A DNA stretch of 9,117 nt from Pectinatus sp. (GCA_020025075.1 JAHHSR010000056.1:1-9117); one strand, 5' to 3'. Shown: positions 1-7,131, counted from the first letter of the stretch. Made by a program: numbers and translations. The notes: generated from the letters alone by a model not told the origin.

Positions 1-52
1 CGTGTATCAGACTTCTCAAGAATCCCCCACTTCTATAAGTGGGGGAGGTTCA
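1..52 (+). mobile_element. Right end of an IS200/IS605-like (TnpB-type) element, partial
   Basis: A strong hairpin is visible. Positions 23-32 pair with 37-46 (10 bp, loop CTAT at 33-36). An outer GAA (20-22) pairs with TTC (49-51) across a two-base bulge GG (47-48). The block ends in AGGTTCA at 46-52. The same architecture and the same terminal GGGAGGTTCA recur, inverted, at 9066-9117, and the two copies diverge immediately after TTCA. I therefore place the element boundary after position 52. Imperfect subterminal hairpins of this kind are typical of IS200/IS605 right ends, which in TnpB elements also form the 3' part of the omega RNA. The transposase or tnpB gene would lie left of the window and is not seen. 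A non-autonomous derivative carrying only the ends is equally possible. Confidence 0.7.
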
Positions 53-886
53 ATATCCCAAATTACTGCTAAGCGCTTTCAAAAGCTGCTCGTCTTTATA
101 AATTTCCCGCGGCAGCTTCATTCCCAGTGTCCGCAGCTGCTCACTCAGCTGCGAGGCAAGCGGCACTTCCAGACCTAATTTTTTTATTTTTTCGGCATCA
201 GAAAAAATTTCCTGCGGCGTACCAATTGCAACAGCCTTGCCTTTTTCCATGACGACAATTTCATCGGCATCAACGGTTTCTTCCATAAAATGTGTAATTA
301 AGATTACCGTTATGCCATGCTTGTCATGTAATTCATGCACTGCATCTAAAACAGCTCGCCTCCCCGTCGGGTCGAGCATGGCCGTCGGCTCATCTAAAAC
401 GAGATAATCCGTGCGCATGGCAAGAGCGCCGGCTATGGCCACAAGCTGCTTTTGACCGCCCGATAAAAGATGTGGCGCAAAATCACGCCTCTTTTCCATG
501 CGCACAGCGCGCAAGCTCTCATCGACGCGTTGCCTAATCTGCTCTGGAGCAACGCCTAAGTTTTCTGGACCAAAGGCAACATCATCTTCAACAATAGCCG
601 CAATAATCTGATTATCAGGGTTTTGAAAGACCATGCCCACCTTTTGGCGGACTTGCCAAAGCTTATCTTCTTGCTGCGTATCAAGGCCATCGACAAGGCA
701 GCAGCCCTTTGTCGGCTGCAAAAGACCATTAAAATGACGCGCCAAAGTCGATTTGCCTGACCCATTCGTGCCGATAATAGCGGTAAAAGAACCTTTTTTT
801 ATCGTCAAATTTACATCGTTTAAGGCAAAGACCTTTGTCTCGCCTTGGTTATATCTATATGTAAGATTTTTTACTTCTATTGACAA
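50..886 (-). CDS. ecfA1: Energy-coupling factor transporter ATPase, EcfA1 type
   Basis: ATP-binding subunit of an ECF vitamin/metal importer. It would pair with EcfA2 and the membrane protein EcfT at the inner face of the membrane. With the TTG start at 884-886 the protein has 278 residues, normal for the family. Visible motifs are Walker A GTNGSGKST (39-47), the Q-loop in VFQNPDNQ (about Q88), signature LSGGQ (141-145), Walker B YLVLDEP (161-167, catalytic E166) and the switch His199. FQNPDNQ followed by VEDDVAFGPENLG is the EcfA1 rather than the EcfA2 pattern. An in-frame ATG at 920-922 would add 12 residues. I reject it because a good promoter (-10 at 906-911) lies inside that extension and AGAGGTG sits 6 bases before the TTG. 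The stop TGA (50-52) lies in the IS-type end, so the native C-terminus may have been trimmed. The usual partners ecfA2 and ecfT are not in the window. Confidence 0.9.
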   Translation of the reverse strand: MSIEVKNLTYRYNQGETKVFALNDVNLTIKKGSFTAIIGTNGSGKSTLARHFNGLLQPTKGCCLVDGLDTQQEDKLWQVRQKVGMVFQNPDNQIIAAIVEDDVAFGPENLGVAPEQIRQRVDESLRAVRMEKRRDFAPHLLSGGQKQLVAIAGALAMRTDYLVLDEPTAMLDPTGRRAVLDAVHELHDKHGITVILITHFMEETVDADEIVVMEKGKAVAIGTPQEIFSDAEKIKKLGLEVPLASQLSEQLRTLGMKLPREIYKDEQLLKALSSNLGY

Positions 887-905
887 ATCATTCACCTCTA
901 TTTCA

Positions 906-935
906 ATTATATCATTTCCCATTTATCTCTGGCAA
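906..935 (-). promoter_or_regulatory. Promoter for ecfA1
   Basis: On the minus strand, TTGCCA (930-935) is followed by an 18-base spacer and TATAAT (906-911). The -10 is extended by TGA (912-914), giving TGATATAAT. The predicted transcription start is near 899, leaving a very short leader that begins close to the AGAGGTG ribosome binding site (893-899). This placement rules out the upstream ATG at 922 for transcripts from this promoter. Confidence 0.6.
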
Positions 936-952
936 AATAGGCTTTTCATTTA

Positions 953-969
953 TTGATATCGTTTATCAA
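953..969. promoter_or_regulatory. Fur-like inverted repeat between the ecfA1 and suf promoters
   Basis: TTGATATCGTTTATCAA is an inverted repeat with 6-bp arms and a 5-base centre. Read as a 7-1-7 site (954-968) it matches the Fur-type consensus TGATAAT-N-ATTATCA at 11 of 14 positions. It lies 17 bases from the ecfA1 -35 box and 24 bases from the suf -35 box, so it could influence either promoter. Iron control of suf operons by Fur is known in other bacteria. Its use here is inference, and the region is AT-rich enough that chance is possible. Confidence 0.35.
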
Positions 970-993
970 ATAAATAAAATTTATTATTAACTA

Positions 994-1022
994 TTGTTTA
1001 TTGTTTATCTTAGTAGTATAAT
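994..1022 (+). promoter_or_regulatory. Promoter for the suf operon
   Basis: TTGTTT (994-999), a 17-base spacer and a perfect TATAAT (1017-1022) form a sigma-A type promoter with a weak -35 (3 of 6 matches). The predicted start is near 1029, giving a leader of about 44 bases before the sufC ATG. The weak -35 and the overlapping palindrome fit a regulated promoter. Confidence 0.6.
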
Positions 1023-1043
1023 ATATTTTAAAAAATATATTAT
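1018..1043. repeat. 26-bp all-A/T palindrome over the suf -10 and start site
   Basis: ATAATATATTTT (1018-1029) and AAAATATATTAT (1032-1043) are perfect 12-bp reverse-complement arms around an AA centre. The site covers most of the -10 box and the predicted transcription start, a classic operator position. It could equally act as a weak A/U hairpin in the 5' leader. A/T-only palindromes arise more easily by chance in such a region, but 12-bp perfect arms are long. The regulator is unknown; no regulator gene is nearby. Confidence 0.55.
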
Positions 1044-1072
1044 TTATTTAGTAAGAATTAAGAGGTGTAACG

Positions 1073-1843
1073 ATGAACACAAGCCAAACGTTACTTGATA
1101 TAAAAAATCTTTCCATTGCTTCTGCAGAAGGCAAACCCTTGCTGCACGAATTGAATTTAAAAATAGAAAAAGGTCAAACGCACGTGCTCATGGGGCCTAA
1201 TGGCGCTGGCAAATCGACCTTTGGCTCCTCTCTTTTAGCCAATCCCGCCTATAAAGTGACCGCAGGAAAAATAATCTTAAATGAACGCGATATAACCAAT
1301 CTTGCCGCAGATAAACGCGCGCAAAGCGGCCTTTTTCTCTCCTTCCAAACGCCTTTAGCCGTACCGGGCGTTTCCGTCACTTCGTTTCTCAACGCTGCTG
1401 CCAAAAACCTGCACGAGGATATGACTAGCCGCGTCCTGCGCAAAAAAATCCAAGAAGCGGCCTCTCTTTTGCATCTTCCGGATGAATACTTAAAGCGCGA
1501 CCTCAATGTCGGCTTTTCCGGCGGCGAACGCAAAAAGCTCGAAATGCTGCAGCTTCTGCTCCTTGACCCGCAAGTTGCCATCTTGGATGAAACGGATTCC
1601 GGCCTCGATGTCGATGCAGTAAAAATTCTCGTAAAAGCCATTGAAAATTTCCGCACGAGCGGCGATAAAGGCATCATTATTATCTCGCACAACATGAACT
1701 TATTAAATCGCCTGCCGATTGATAAAGTTCATATCCTCGTCAAGGGACGCCTTGTTGCCGAAGGGGATAGGACGCTCATCGATGAAGTAGACCAAAACGG
1801 CTTTACGCGCTTTGAAAAGTTAGCAGGTGAAAAAAATGGCTAA
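1073..1843 (+). CDS. sufC: Fe-S cluster assembly ATPase SufC
   Basis: Cytosolic ABC-type ATPase of the SUF system. Two copies bind SufB and SufD, and ATP hydrolysis drives the rearrangement needed for cluster building. The protein has 256 residues, close to the family norm of about 250. Motifs: Walker A GPNGAGKST (41-49), Q-loop Q92 in SFQTP, signature FSGGERKK (148-155), Walker B ending in LDETDSGLD with catalytic Glu173, and switch His206. The ETDSGLD stretch is characteristic of SufC rather than transporter ATPases. The start is fixed by AGAGGTG (1061-1067) five bases before the ATG. It is the first gene of the operon and overlaps the next gene by 8 bases. Confidence 0.97.
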   Translation: MNTSQTLLDIKNLSIASAEGKPLLHELNLKIEKGQTHVLMGPNGAGKSTFGSSLLANPAYKVTAGKIILNERDITNLAADKRAQSGLFLSFQTPLAVPGVSVTSFLNAAAKNLHEDMTSRVLRKKIQEAASLLHLPDEYLKRDLNVGFSGGERKKLEMLQLLLLDPQVAILDETDSGLDVDAVKILVKAIENFRTSGDKGIIIISHNMNLLNRLPIDKVHILVKGRLVAEGDRTLIDEVDQNGFTRFEKLAGEKNG

Positions 1844-3239
1844 GGCAACCGCTCAAAAAACAAAAAATATCTACGACTTCAAAAAGGACGAAAATAATGT
1901 AGAAAAGCTCCAAAGCGGCCTCACGCCGGATATCGTCAAAGAGATAAGCGCCAAAAAAGGCGAGCCTCAATGGATGCTCGAACATCGCCTCAAATCCCTT
2001 TCCATTTACAATGAACTCAAGGTGCCAAACTGGGGTCCCGATATCAGCAAGCTCGATATTGACAACATCGTAACCTACGTCCGCTCAACAGCAAAGATGG
2101 CCGACGATTGGCAAAATGTCCCCGCCGACATTCGCGATACCTTTGAACGCCTTGGCATTCCAGAAGCCGAAAAAAATGCGGCTCTTTCGGGTGTCGGTGC
2201 CCAATACGATTCCGAACTGGTTTATCACAACCTGCAAGATTCCGTAGCCAAGCAAGGCGTCATCTACTGCGGCATTGAAGAAGCGCTCAAAGGACCTTAT
2301 GCCGAAATGATAAAAGAGCACTTCATGCATCTCGTGCCACCTTCTGACCACAAATTTGCCGCCCTACATGGCGCTGTCTGGTCTGGCGGCTCATTTGTCT
2401 ATGTCCCGCCCGGTGTCGATGTAAAAGTTCCGCTCCAATCATATTTTCGCCTCAACTCTCCCGGCGCCGGCCAATTCGAGCATACCTTGATTATTGTCGA
2501 CAAAAATGCCAGCCTCCACTTCATTGAAGGCTGCTCGGCCCCAAAATACAATGTTGCCAACCTGCATGCCGGCTGTGTTGAACTATTTGTGGAAGAAGGC
2601 GCACGCCTTCGCTATTCCACCATTGAAAACTGGTCTAAAAATATGTTTAATCTCAATACTAAACGAGCTATCGTCAAAGAAGGCGGCAATATCGAGTGGG
2701 TTTCGGGCTCATTTGGCTCTCACATTTCTTATCTTTACCCGATGTCCATTTTAAGCGGTGCTCATGCCAAGGCTGAATTTACTGGCATAACATTTGCCGG
2801 CGAAGGGCAGGACCTCGACACGGGCGCAAAAATTGTTCACAGCGCACCATATACATCATCTGTCATCAATACAAAATCCCTTTCTAAAGCTGGCGGACGC
2901 AGCACATTTCGCAGCGCTATTACCGTTACGGCAAATGCCCACCAAAGCAAAGCTTCCGTCTCTTGCCAATCACTGATGCTCGATGATATCTCCCGCTCTG
3001 ATACCATCCCGCTCATGGATGTACGCTGTGATGACGTCAATGTCGGCCACGAGGCATCAATTGGCACGATTGATGATGATACGGTTTTTTATTTGATGAG
3101 CCGCGGCTTAAGCGAAACCCAAGCGAAAACTTCCATTGTCAACGGCTTTGCCAATCCCGTCTCCAAAGAGCTGCCGCTTGAATATACCATGGAAATGAAT
3201 AATCTCATCAAGCTGGAAATGGAAGGAGGACTGGGCTGA
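1836..3239 (+). CDS. sufB: Fe-S cluster assembly scaffold protein SufB
   Basis: Scaffold subunit of the SufB-SufC2-SufD complex, where the nascent cluster is thought to form at the SufB-SufD interface. The protein has 467 residues, the usual Firmicute length, and shows the conserved stretches HGAVWSGGSFVYVPPGV, FIEGCSAP and SRSDTIP. By hand alignment, Cys377 (in SVSCQSL) matches the essential Cys405 of E. coli SufB, and His405/Glu406 (in VGHEASIG) match E. coli His433/Glu434. The ATG at 1836 is chosen because AGGTGA (1825-1830) lies five bases upstream; an in-frame GTG at 1827 falls inside that site. It overlaps sufC by 8 bases and shares one base with sufD (TGATG). Confidence 0.97.
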   Translation: MAKATAQKTKNIYDFKKDENNVEKLQSGLTPDIVKEISAKKGEPQWMLEHRLKSLSIYNELKVPNWGPDISKLDIDNIVTYVRSTAKMADDWQNVPADIRDTFERLGIPEAEKNAALSGVGAQYDSELVYHNLQDSVAKQGVIYCGIEEALKGPYAEMIKEHFMHLVPPSDHKFAALHGAVWSGGSFVYVPPGVDVKVPLQSYFRLNSPGAGQFEHTLIIVDKNASLHFIEGCSAPKYNVANLHAGCVELFVEEGARLRYSTIENWSKNMFNLNTKRAIVKEGGNIEWVSGSFGSHISYLYPMSILSGAHAKAEFTGITFAGEGQDLDTGAKIVHSAPYTSSVINTKSLSKAGGRSTFRSAITVTANAHQSKASVSCQSLMLDDISRSDTIPLMDVRCDDVNVGHEASIGTIDDDTVFYLMSRGLSETQAKTSIVNGFANPVSKELPLEYTMEMNNLIKLEMEGGLG

Positions 3240-4315
3240 TGAACTGTCAAGAAAATTTAATCACCAATGTGCTTCCCGTTCCGACATGGAATAGGTTTGC
3301 CGTAAATAATACCGTACTAAAGGCATCTTTTTCCAATAAAGATGCTGTTTTTCCGCACATAACAGCGCTTTCTTCGCACGTGCACCTCACCTCGAAAAAA
3401 AATGAAAGCGCCGCTAAACTTTTTGCTCTTTGCCCATCTGATAAAGCCATAGCTAAAATAGATGCTGATTGCGCCATTGCCCGCTCCATCAGCATCACCA
3501 AAGACGCCAACCTAAAAGAACCGCTCATCATCGATTTTTCACTGCCTGATAAAACCGCGCAATGTGAAACCTTTGATATTTCTCTGGGCGAAAATAGCAG
3601 CTGCGAAATTATCTTCGCCTATGGCAGCGATAACTTTTCAGCAAAAGGCGACCATCGCTGCCTGATAAGAATCCTCGCCGCTAAGGGTGCAAAGCTCAAG
3701 TTAAAGACTTTAAATGCCCTTGGTGCCTCCTTCAGCCACTATGAAGCAATCTTAGCCTCACTTGATGATAATGCTGCCATGAGCTTGCAACAAATGGTCC
3801 TTGGCGGCAAAGAAGCGCTGCAAAGTGCTTATATCGAGTTAAAAGGCACCGGTGCCAGCTCTGATATCAGCGTCAATTACCTCGGCCATAGCGAGCAAAA
3901 AATTGATTTTAATCACGTTACGCGCCATTTAGGAGCAAAAAGCAAATCTCAAACAGTGCTAAATGGCATCTTGCAAAAAGGTGCTAAAAAGACCGCACGT
4001 GCTACGATTGATTTCGTACACGGCTGCAAAAAAGCCAGCGGCAACGAAACAGAAAATGTTCTCTTGCTAGATAAAAATATCGTAAATAAGAGCGTCCCCC
4101 TTATCTTATGCGATGAGGACAATGTCATCGGCAACCACGGCACGACAATCGGCTCCATCGATAATCAAACGCTCTTTTACATGCTGTCGCGCGGCCTAAG
4201 CCAAGCTGAGGCCAACAAGCTCTTTCTCGACAGCCTCATCGAGAAATGCCAAAAATCAATGCCAGAATCATTCTCCGAAAGAATTGAAAAGCTCATGGGT
4301 GATTACGATGAATAA
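3239..4315 (+). CDS. sufD: Fe-S cluster assembly protein SufD
   Basis: Partner of SufB in the scaffold complex; it has the same right-handed beta-helix plus C-terminal helical plan. The protein is 358 residues, on the short side for SufD. The N-terminus carries the PTWNRF motif typical of the family. The C-terminal region has GNHGTTIGSID followed by LFYMLSRGLS. His300 there corresponds to His360 of E. coli SufD, at the cluster-forming interface. The cysteine that sits two residues before that histidine in E. coli (Cys358) is a glycine here. AAGGAGG (3223-3229) lies nine bases before the ATG, inside the end of sufB. It overlaps sufB by one base and sufS by 8. Confidence 0.95.
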   Translation: MNCQENLITNVLPVPTWNRFAVNNTVLKASFSNKDAVFPHITALSSHVHLTSKKNESAAKLFALCPSDKAIAKIDADCAIARSISITKDANLKEPLIIDFSLPDKTAQCETFDISLGENSSCEIIFAYGSDNFSAKGDHRCLIRILAAKGAKLKLKTLNALGASFSHYEAILASLDDNAAMSLQQMVLGGKEALQSAYIELKGTGASSDISVNYLGHSEQKIDFNHVTRHLGAKSKSQTVLNGILQKGAKKTARATIDFVHGCKKASGNETENVLLLDKNIVNKSVPLILCDEDNVIGNHGTTIGSIDNQTLFYMLSRGLSQAEANKLFLDSLIEKCQKSMPESFSERIEKLMGDYDE

Positions 4316-5519
4316 ATACAAAGAATATTTTCCCCTTTTAAAGGAACAACAAAATATTGCCTATCTTGATAATGCGGCGACTACGCAAAAACCGCTTTGC
4401 GTCATCGAAACAGTGCGCGATTATTATGAACACAAAAATGCCAATCCGCTGCGCGGCCTTTATGCCCTCTCGCAGGCAGCTACTGATACCTATGAAGAAG
4501 CCCGCCAAAAAATCGCCACATTTATCGGCGCCGCAAAAGCAAGTGAAATCATCTACACGCGCAATGCTTCTGAATCATTAAATCTCCTAGGCTATAGCCT
4601 TTCCGAGCTAGCCTTAAAAGAAGGCGATGAAATTCTCATCTCCATCATGGAACACCATAGCAATATGCTGCCCTGGCAGCAAGCTGCCGCCCACAAAAAA
4701 GCTAAGCTCGTCTATCTTTACCCAGACAAAAATGGCTATATAACCCTTGAAGAATGCCGCAAAAAGATTACTCCCCGCACGAAAATCCTCTCTTTGACGC
4801 AAGTTTCCAACGTACTCGGTACAGAGCAAGATTTAAAAAACATTATTGCCTTGGCACATGAGCATAATATCATCGTAAGCGTCGACGGCGCACAAGGTAT
4901 CCCACATCTTCCTGTGAACGTGCAGGAGTTAGACTGCGATTTTTATTCCTTCTCAGGCCATAAAATTTATGGACCAATGGGAATCGGCATCCTTTATGGC
5001 AAAGAAAAATATCTGGAAAAAATGCCTCCCTTCCTCACCGGCGGCGAAATGATTGACTTTGTCGACGAGCAGTCTGCAACTTATGCCGAACTTCCCTACA
5101 AGTTTGAAGCCGGCACGCAAAATGTCGCTGGCGCTGCCGGACTTGCGGCAGCAATTGATTTTGTCAAAGAAATTGGCTACGATACAATTGCCACACGCGA
5201 GAAAATGCTTGGCGTAAAGCTCGGCAAAGCACTGCGCGCTTTGCCTTATGTCACGCTTTACGGAGATGATGACCTTGAAAAACATCACGGCGTCTTTTCC
5301 TTCAACATTGAAGGCATCCACCCGCACGACGTCTCCTCGCTCATGGATGAAGGTGATGTCGCCATTCGCGGTGGCCACCACTGCGCGCAGCCACTCATGC
5401 GCTATCTCGGCTGCGGCTTTTGCTGCCGGGCAAGTATCGCCTTTTACAATGATGAAGCGGATATAGAAAAATTTATCGAGCGAATAAAATATATAAAGGA
5501 GTATTTTTATGGCAAATAG
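4308..5519 (+). CDS. sufS: Cysteine desulfurase SufS
   Basis: PLP enzyme that removes sulfur from L-cysteine, leaving a protein persulfide and alanine, and supplies the SUF scaffold through SufU. The protein has 403 residues, normal for type II desulfurases. Visible residues: the YLDNAATTQKP start, EHHSN with PLP-stacking His116, SVDGAQ with Asp193, Lys219 in SFSGHKIYGP that binds PLP, and the HHCAQPLMRYLG motif. The catalytic cysteine is Cys373, just before RAS. It is unusual in having two further cysteines close by (Cys369 and Cys372). GGGTGA (4297-4302) lies five bases before the ATG. It overlaps sufD by 8 bases and sufU by 11. Confidence 0.97.
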   Translation: MNKYKEYFPLLKEQQNIAYLDNAATTQKPLCVIETVRDYYEHKNANPLRGLYALSQAATDTYEEARQKIATFIGAAKASEIIYTRNASESLNLLGYSLSELALKEGDEILISIMEHHSNMLPWQQAAAHKKAKLVYLYPDKNGYITLEECRKKITPRTKILSLTQVSNVLGTEQDLKNIIALAHEHNIIVSVDGAQGIPHLPVNVQELDCDFYSFSGHKIYGPMGIGILYGKEKYLEKMPPFLTGGEMIDFVDEQSATYAELPYKFEAGTQNVAGAAGLAAAIDFVKEIGYDTIATREKMLGVKLGKALRALPYVTLYGDDDLEKHHGVFSFNIEGIHPHDVSSLMDEGDVAIRGGHHCAQPLMRYLGCGFCCRASIAFYNDEADIEKFIERIKYIKEYFYGK

Positions 5520-5943
5520 CGCTTATAATGAAATTCTCATGGAGCACAATCTCCATCCAGACCATAAATGCTGCCTGAAATGTCCCAATATCTCACAGCG
5601 CGGCATAAATCCAAGCTGTGGCGATGAAATTACCTTGCAATTAGAAATCGGCGACGATAATATTATAAAAAAAGCCGCTTTTAGCGGCCAAGGCTGCGCC
5701 ATCTCGCAAGCGTCTACCGATATCATGGCAGACTTAATCACCGGCAAAAGCACAGAAGATGCCAAAAAACTTTCTCAAGCTTTCATCAAAATGATTCGCG
5801 GCGAGGAAATTTCCGAAGAAGAGCTAAGCGAATTAGACGAAGCCACGGCGCTAAAAGACGTAGCTCATATGCCCGCCCGCGTCAAATGTGCACTTTTGGC
5901 CTGGAGAACTTTAGAACATGTTCTTTCCGAACGAGAAAAATGA
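5509..5943 (+). CDS. sufU: SUF sulfurtransferase/scaffold SufU
   Basis: Zinc-dependent partner of SufS in Gram-positive SUF systems; it takes the persulfide from SufS and passes it to the SufBCD scaffold. The protein has 144 residues. The metal ligands expected for the IscU/SufU fold are present: Cys37 and Asp39 in NPSCGDE, Cys63 in GQGCAISQAS, and Cys127 in RVKCALLAW. The segment between the GQGC motif and the C-terminal cysteine has the SufU-type insertion (about 70-115), which separates it from IscU. Unusually, the N-terminal region has an extra CCLKC cluster (Cys21, Cys22, Cys25). AAAGGAG (5495-5501) lies seven bases before the ATG. It is the last gene of the operon, followed by a terminator. 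Confidence 0.95.
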   Translation: MANSAYNEILMEHNLHPDHKCCLKCPNISQRGINPSCGDEITLQLEIGDDNIIKKAAFSGQGCAISQASTDIMADLITGKSTEDAKKLSQAFIKMIRGEEISEEELSELDEATALKDVAHMPARVKCALLAWRTLEHVLSEREK

Positions 5944-5970
5944 AAAAACTTACAAGACTCTTATATAAAC

Positions 5971-6007
5971 AAAAAGGACACTTGAGCTAAGGCTAAGTGT
6001 CCTTTTT
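5971..6007. terminator. Intrinsic terminator, probably bidirectional
   Basis: AAAAAGGACACTT (5971-5983) and AAGTGTCCTTTTT (5995-6007) form a perfect 13-bp stem. A small inner AGC/GCT helix (5985-5987 with 5992-5994) closes a TAAG loop. There is a T-run at the 3' end on both strands. It lies 27 bases after the sufU stop and 36 bases after the end of the convergent minus-strand gene, so it can end both. Confidence 0.9.
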
Positions 6008-6043
6008 GTTGGCTTAGAAAATAATAATTATCGCCCTTTTGTT

Positions 6044-7131
6044 TTATTTCCAAGCCTTGGTAACTTGCTGGTCAATGAGAAAGGAAAGGCCCTTTTCGTG
6101 AAAGAGCTGCCAAAATAATTCTCGCTGCGGCGGAATAGGGCAGGCCTTTTCCAAGGCGTTTTGCTGGCCGGGAGAATCGGTCAATAAATAAACAAGGTCT
6201 TTTAAAGCCCTTTCAAATAGTTTTTTTCCTTTTTGACTATGGAGCATGACTAAGGAAACGCCGCCATTATCATCGAGCTGGGGCGCAACCTTTTCTATTC
6301 CCCAAAAATCCCCGTAATATCGCTGGGTCGAGACAAATTTTTATAAAGGCAATTATAGCAGCTCGGCCTGAGGGCATATCCGCCTAAAAACAGGTGTTTA
6401 TAGGCACGGCTATCATGAGGTTTTCCATCAATAAATGCCGTTTCAACGTATGAATTCCAGCCATATTTTTCCTTATTGCGAAAAACAAACCCTGTCAGCT
6501 CGCCGCCATAGTGCTGAGCACAATACTTTTGGTACTCGCGCCAGACAAGCGGCGAAGGGACACCATAGCAGAGAATGTCGACTAGATAAAGGTTTTCCAT
6601 ATCCGCCTTAGCCGTGCAAAGATAATTTTTTAGCCCCCCGATTTGGCAGGATGTGCCCGAAAAAAGGACGCTAAGACCATTTTTTAAATCGTTTTTTACG
6701 CTGCTAAACATATCTTCTAAATCGCTTTGCACATATTTGCTGGTGCGCATGCAATCGCGTTCAAAAGCATTTTGAGCGCAAACATGCTTAACGGAAAAAT
6801 CATCTAACAATCTTGCTCCATAGATATGGCCGCCTTGTGCCAAAACAGAATCAGTAAGCGCTGTAAAAAGTCCCCCTGAGCGGCTATGGCGGCGCACTTG
6901 TTCATTTTTATGGCGCGCCGCATAAAAAATCGGTTTAGAGCCAGAAAGCGTCGCCGCTTTTAAATACTGGCAAACTCTTTCACACAGGTGGCAATCGACA
7001 CAGGTCTTTTGGTCAAGCGATGGATAGAGAAACCCCTCGTCATCTGCCTTTAAGGTAATGGATTTTGTAGGGCAAATATTTGCGCAAGCACTGCAACCAC
7101 AACAATGTTCTTTTTTTGTCAGATTGAGCAT
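6044..7131 (-). pseudogene. FrhB-like ferredoxin/flavoprotein (coenzyme F420 hydrogenase beta-subunit family), frameshifted
   Basis: The N-terminal part (278 residues, ATG at 7129-7131 with AAGGTG five bases upstream, ending at a TAG at 6295-6297) has two [4Fe-4S] ferredoxin motifs: Cys10, 13, 16, 20 and Cys44, 47, 50, 54. These are followed by the FrhB N- and C-domain pattern with SRSGGLFTAL, FSGTSCQ, DILCYGVPSP and CYNCLYKNLSRPSDIT. The family continues with a GDFWGIEKV-like segment. That segment appears in another frame from 6313 and runs to 6044 (89 codons). One lost base in the G4 run at 6310-6313, or a four-base loss, would explain the break. Rejoined, the product is about 362 residues, near family size. 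Such proteins are often found with polysaccharide pyruvyltransferases in bacteria, but none is seen here. A sequencing error is possible, in which case the gene is intact. Confidence 0.8.

Noticed and set aside
20..51. GC-rich hairpin as an intrinsic terminator for ecfA1
   Set aside because: On the minus strand the stem is followed by ATTCTTGAG, not a T-run, and its form is better explained as an IS end.
1249..1695. 148-codon open frame antisense to sufC, and similar long antisense frames in sufS and sufB
   Set aside because: They have no recognisable motifs, signals or ribosome binding sites and lie wholly opposite strongly conserved genes.
1827..1835. GTG start for sufB three codons upstream
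   Set aside because: The GTG is part of the AGGTGA ribosome binding site that serves the ATG at 1836.
4284..4307. TTG start for sufS eight codons upstream
   Set aside because: It has no ribosome binding site, and the ATG at 4308 has GGGTGA at five bases and the typical SufS N-terminus.
6044..6247. A separate 67-residue gene on the minus strand
   Set aside because: Its frame is open further upstream to 6313 and encodes the expected continuation of the FrhB-like protein, so it is the C-terminal fragment of the frameshifted gene.
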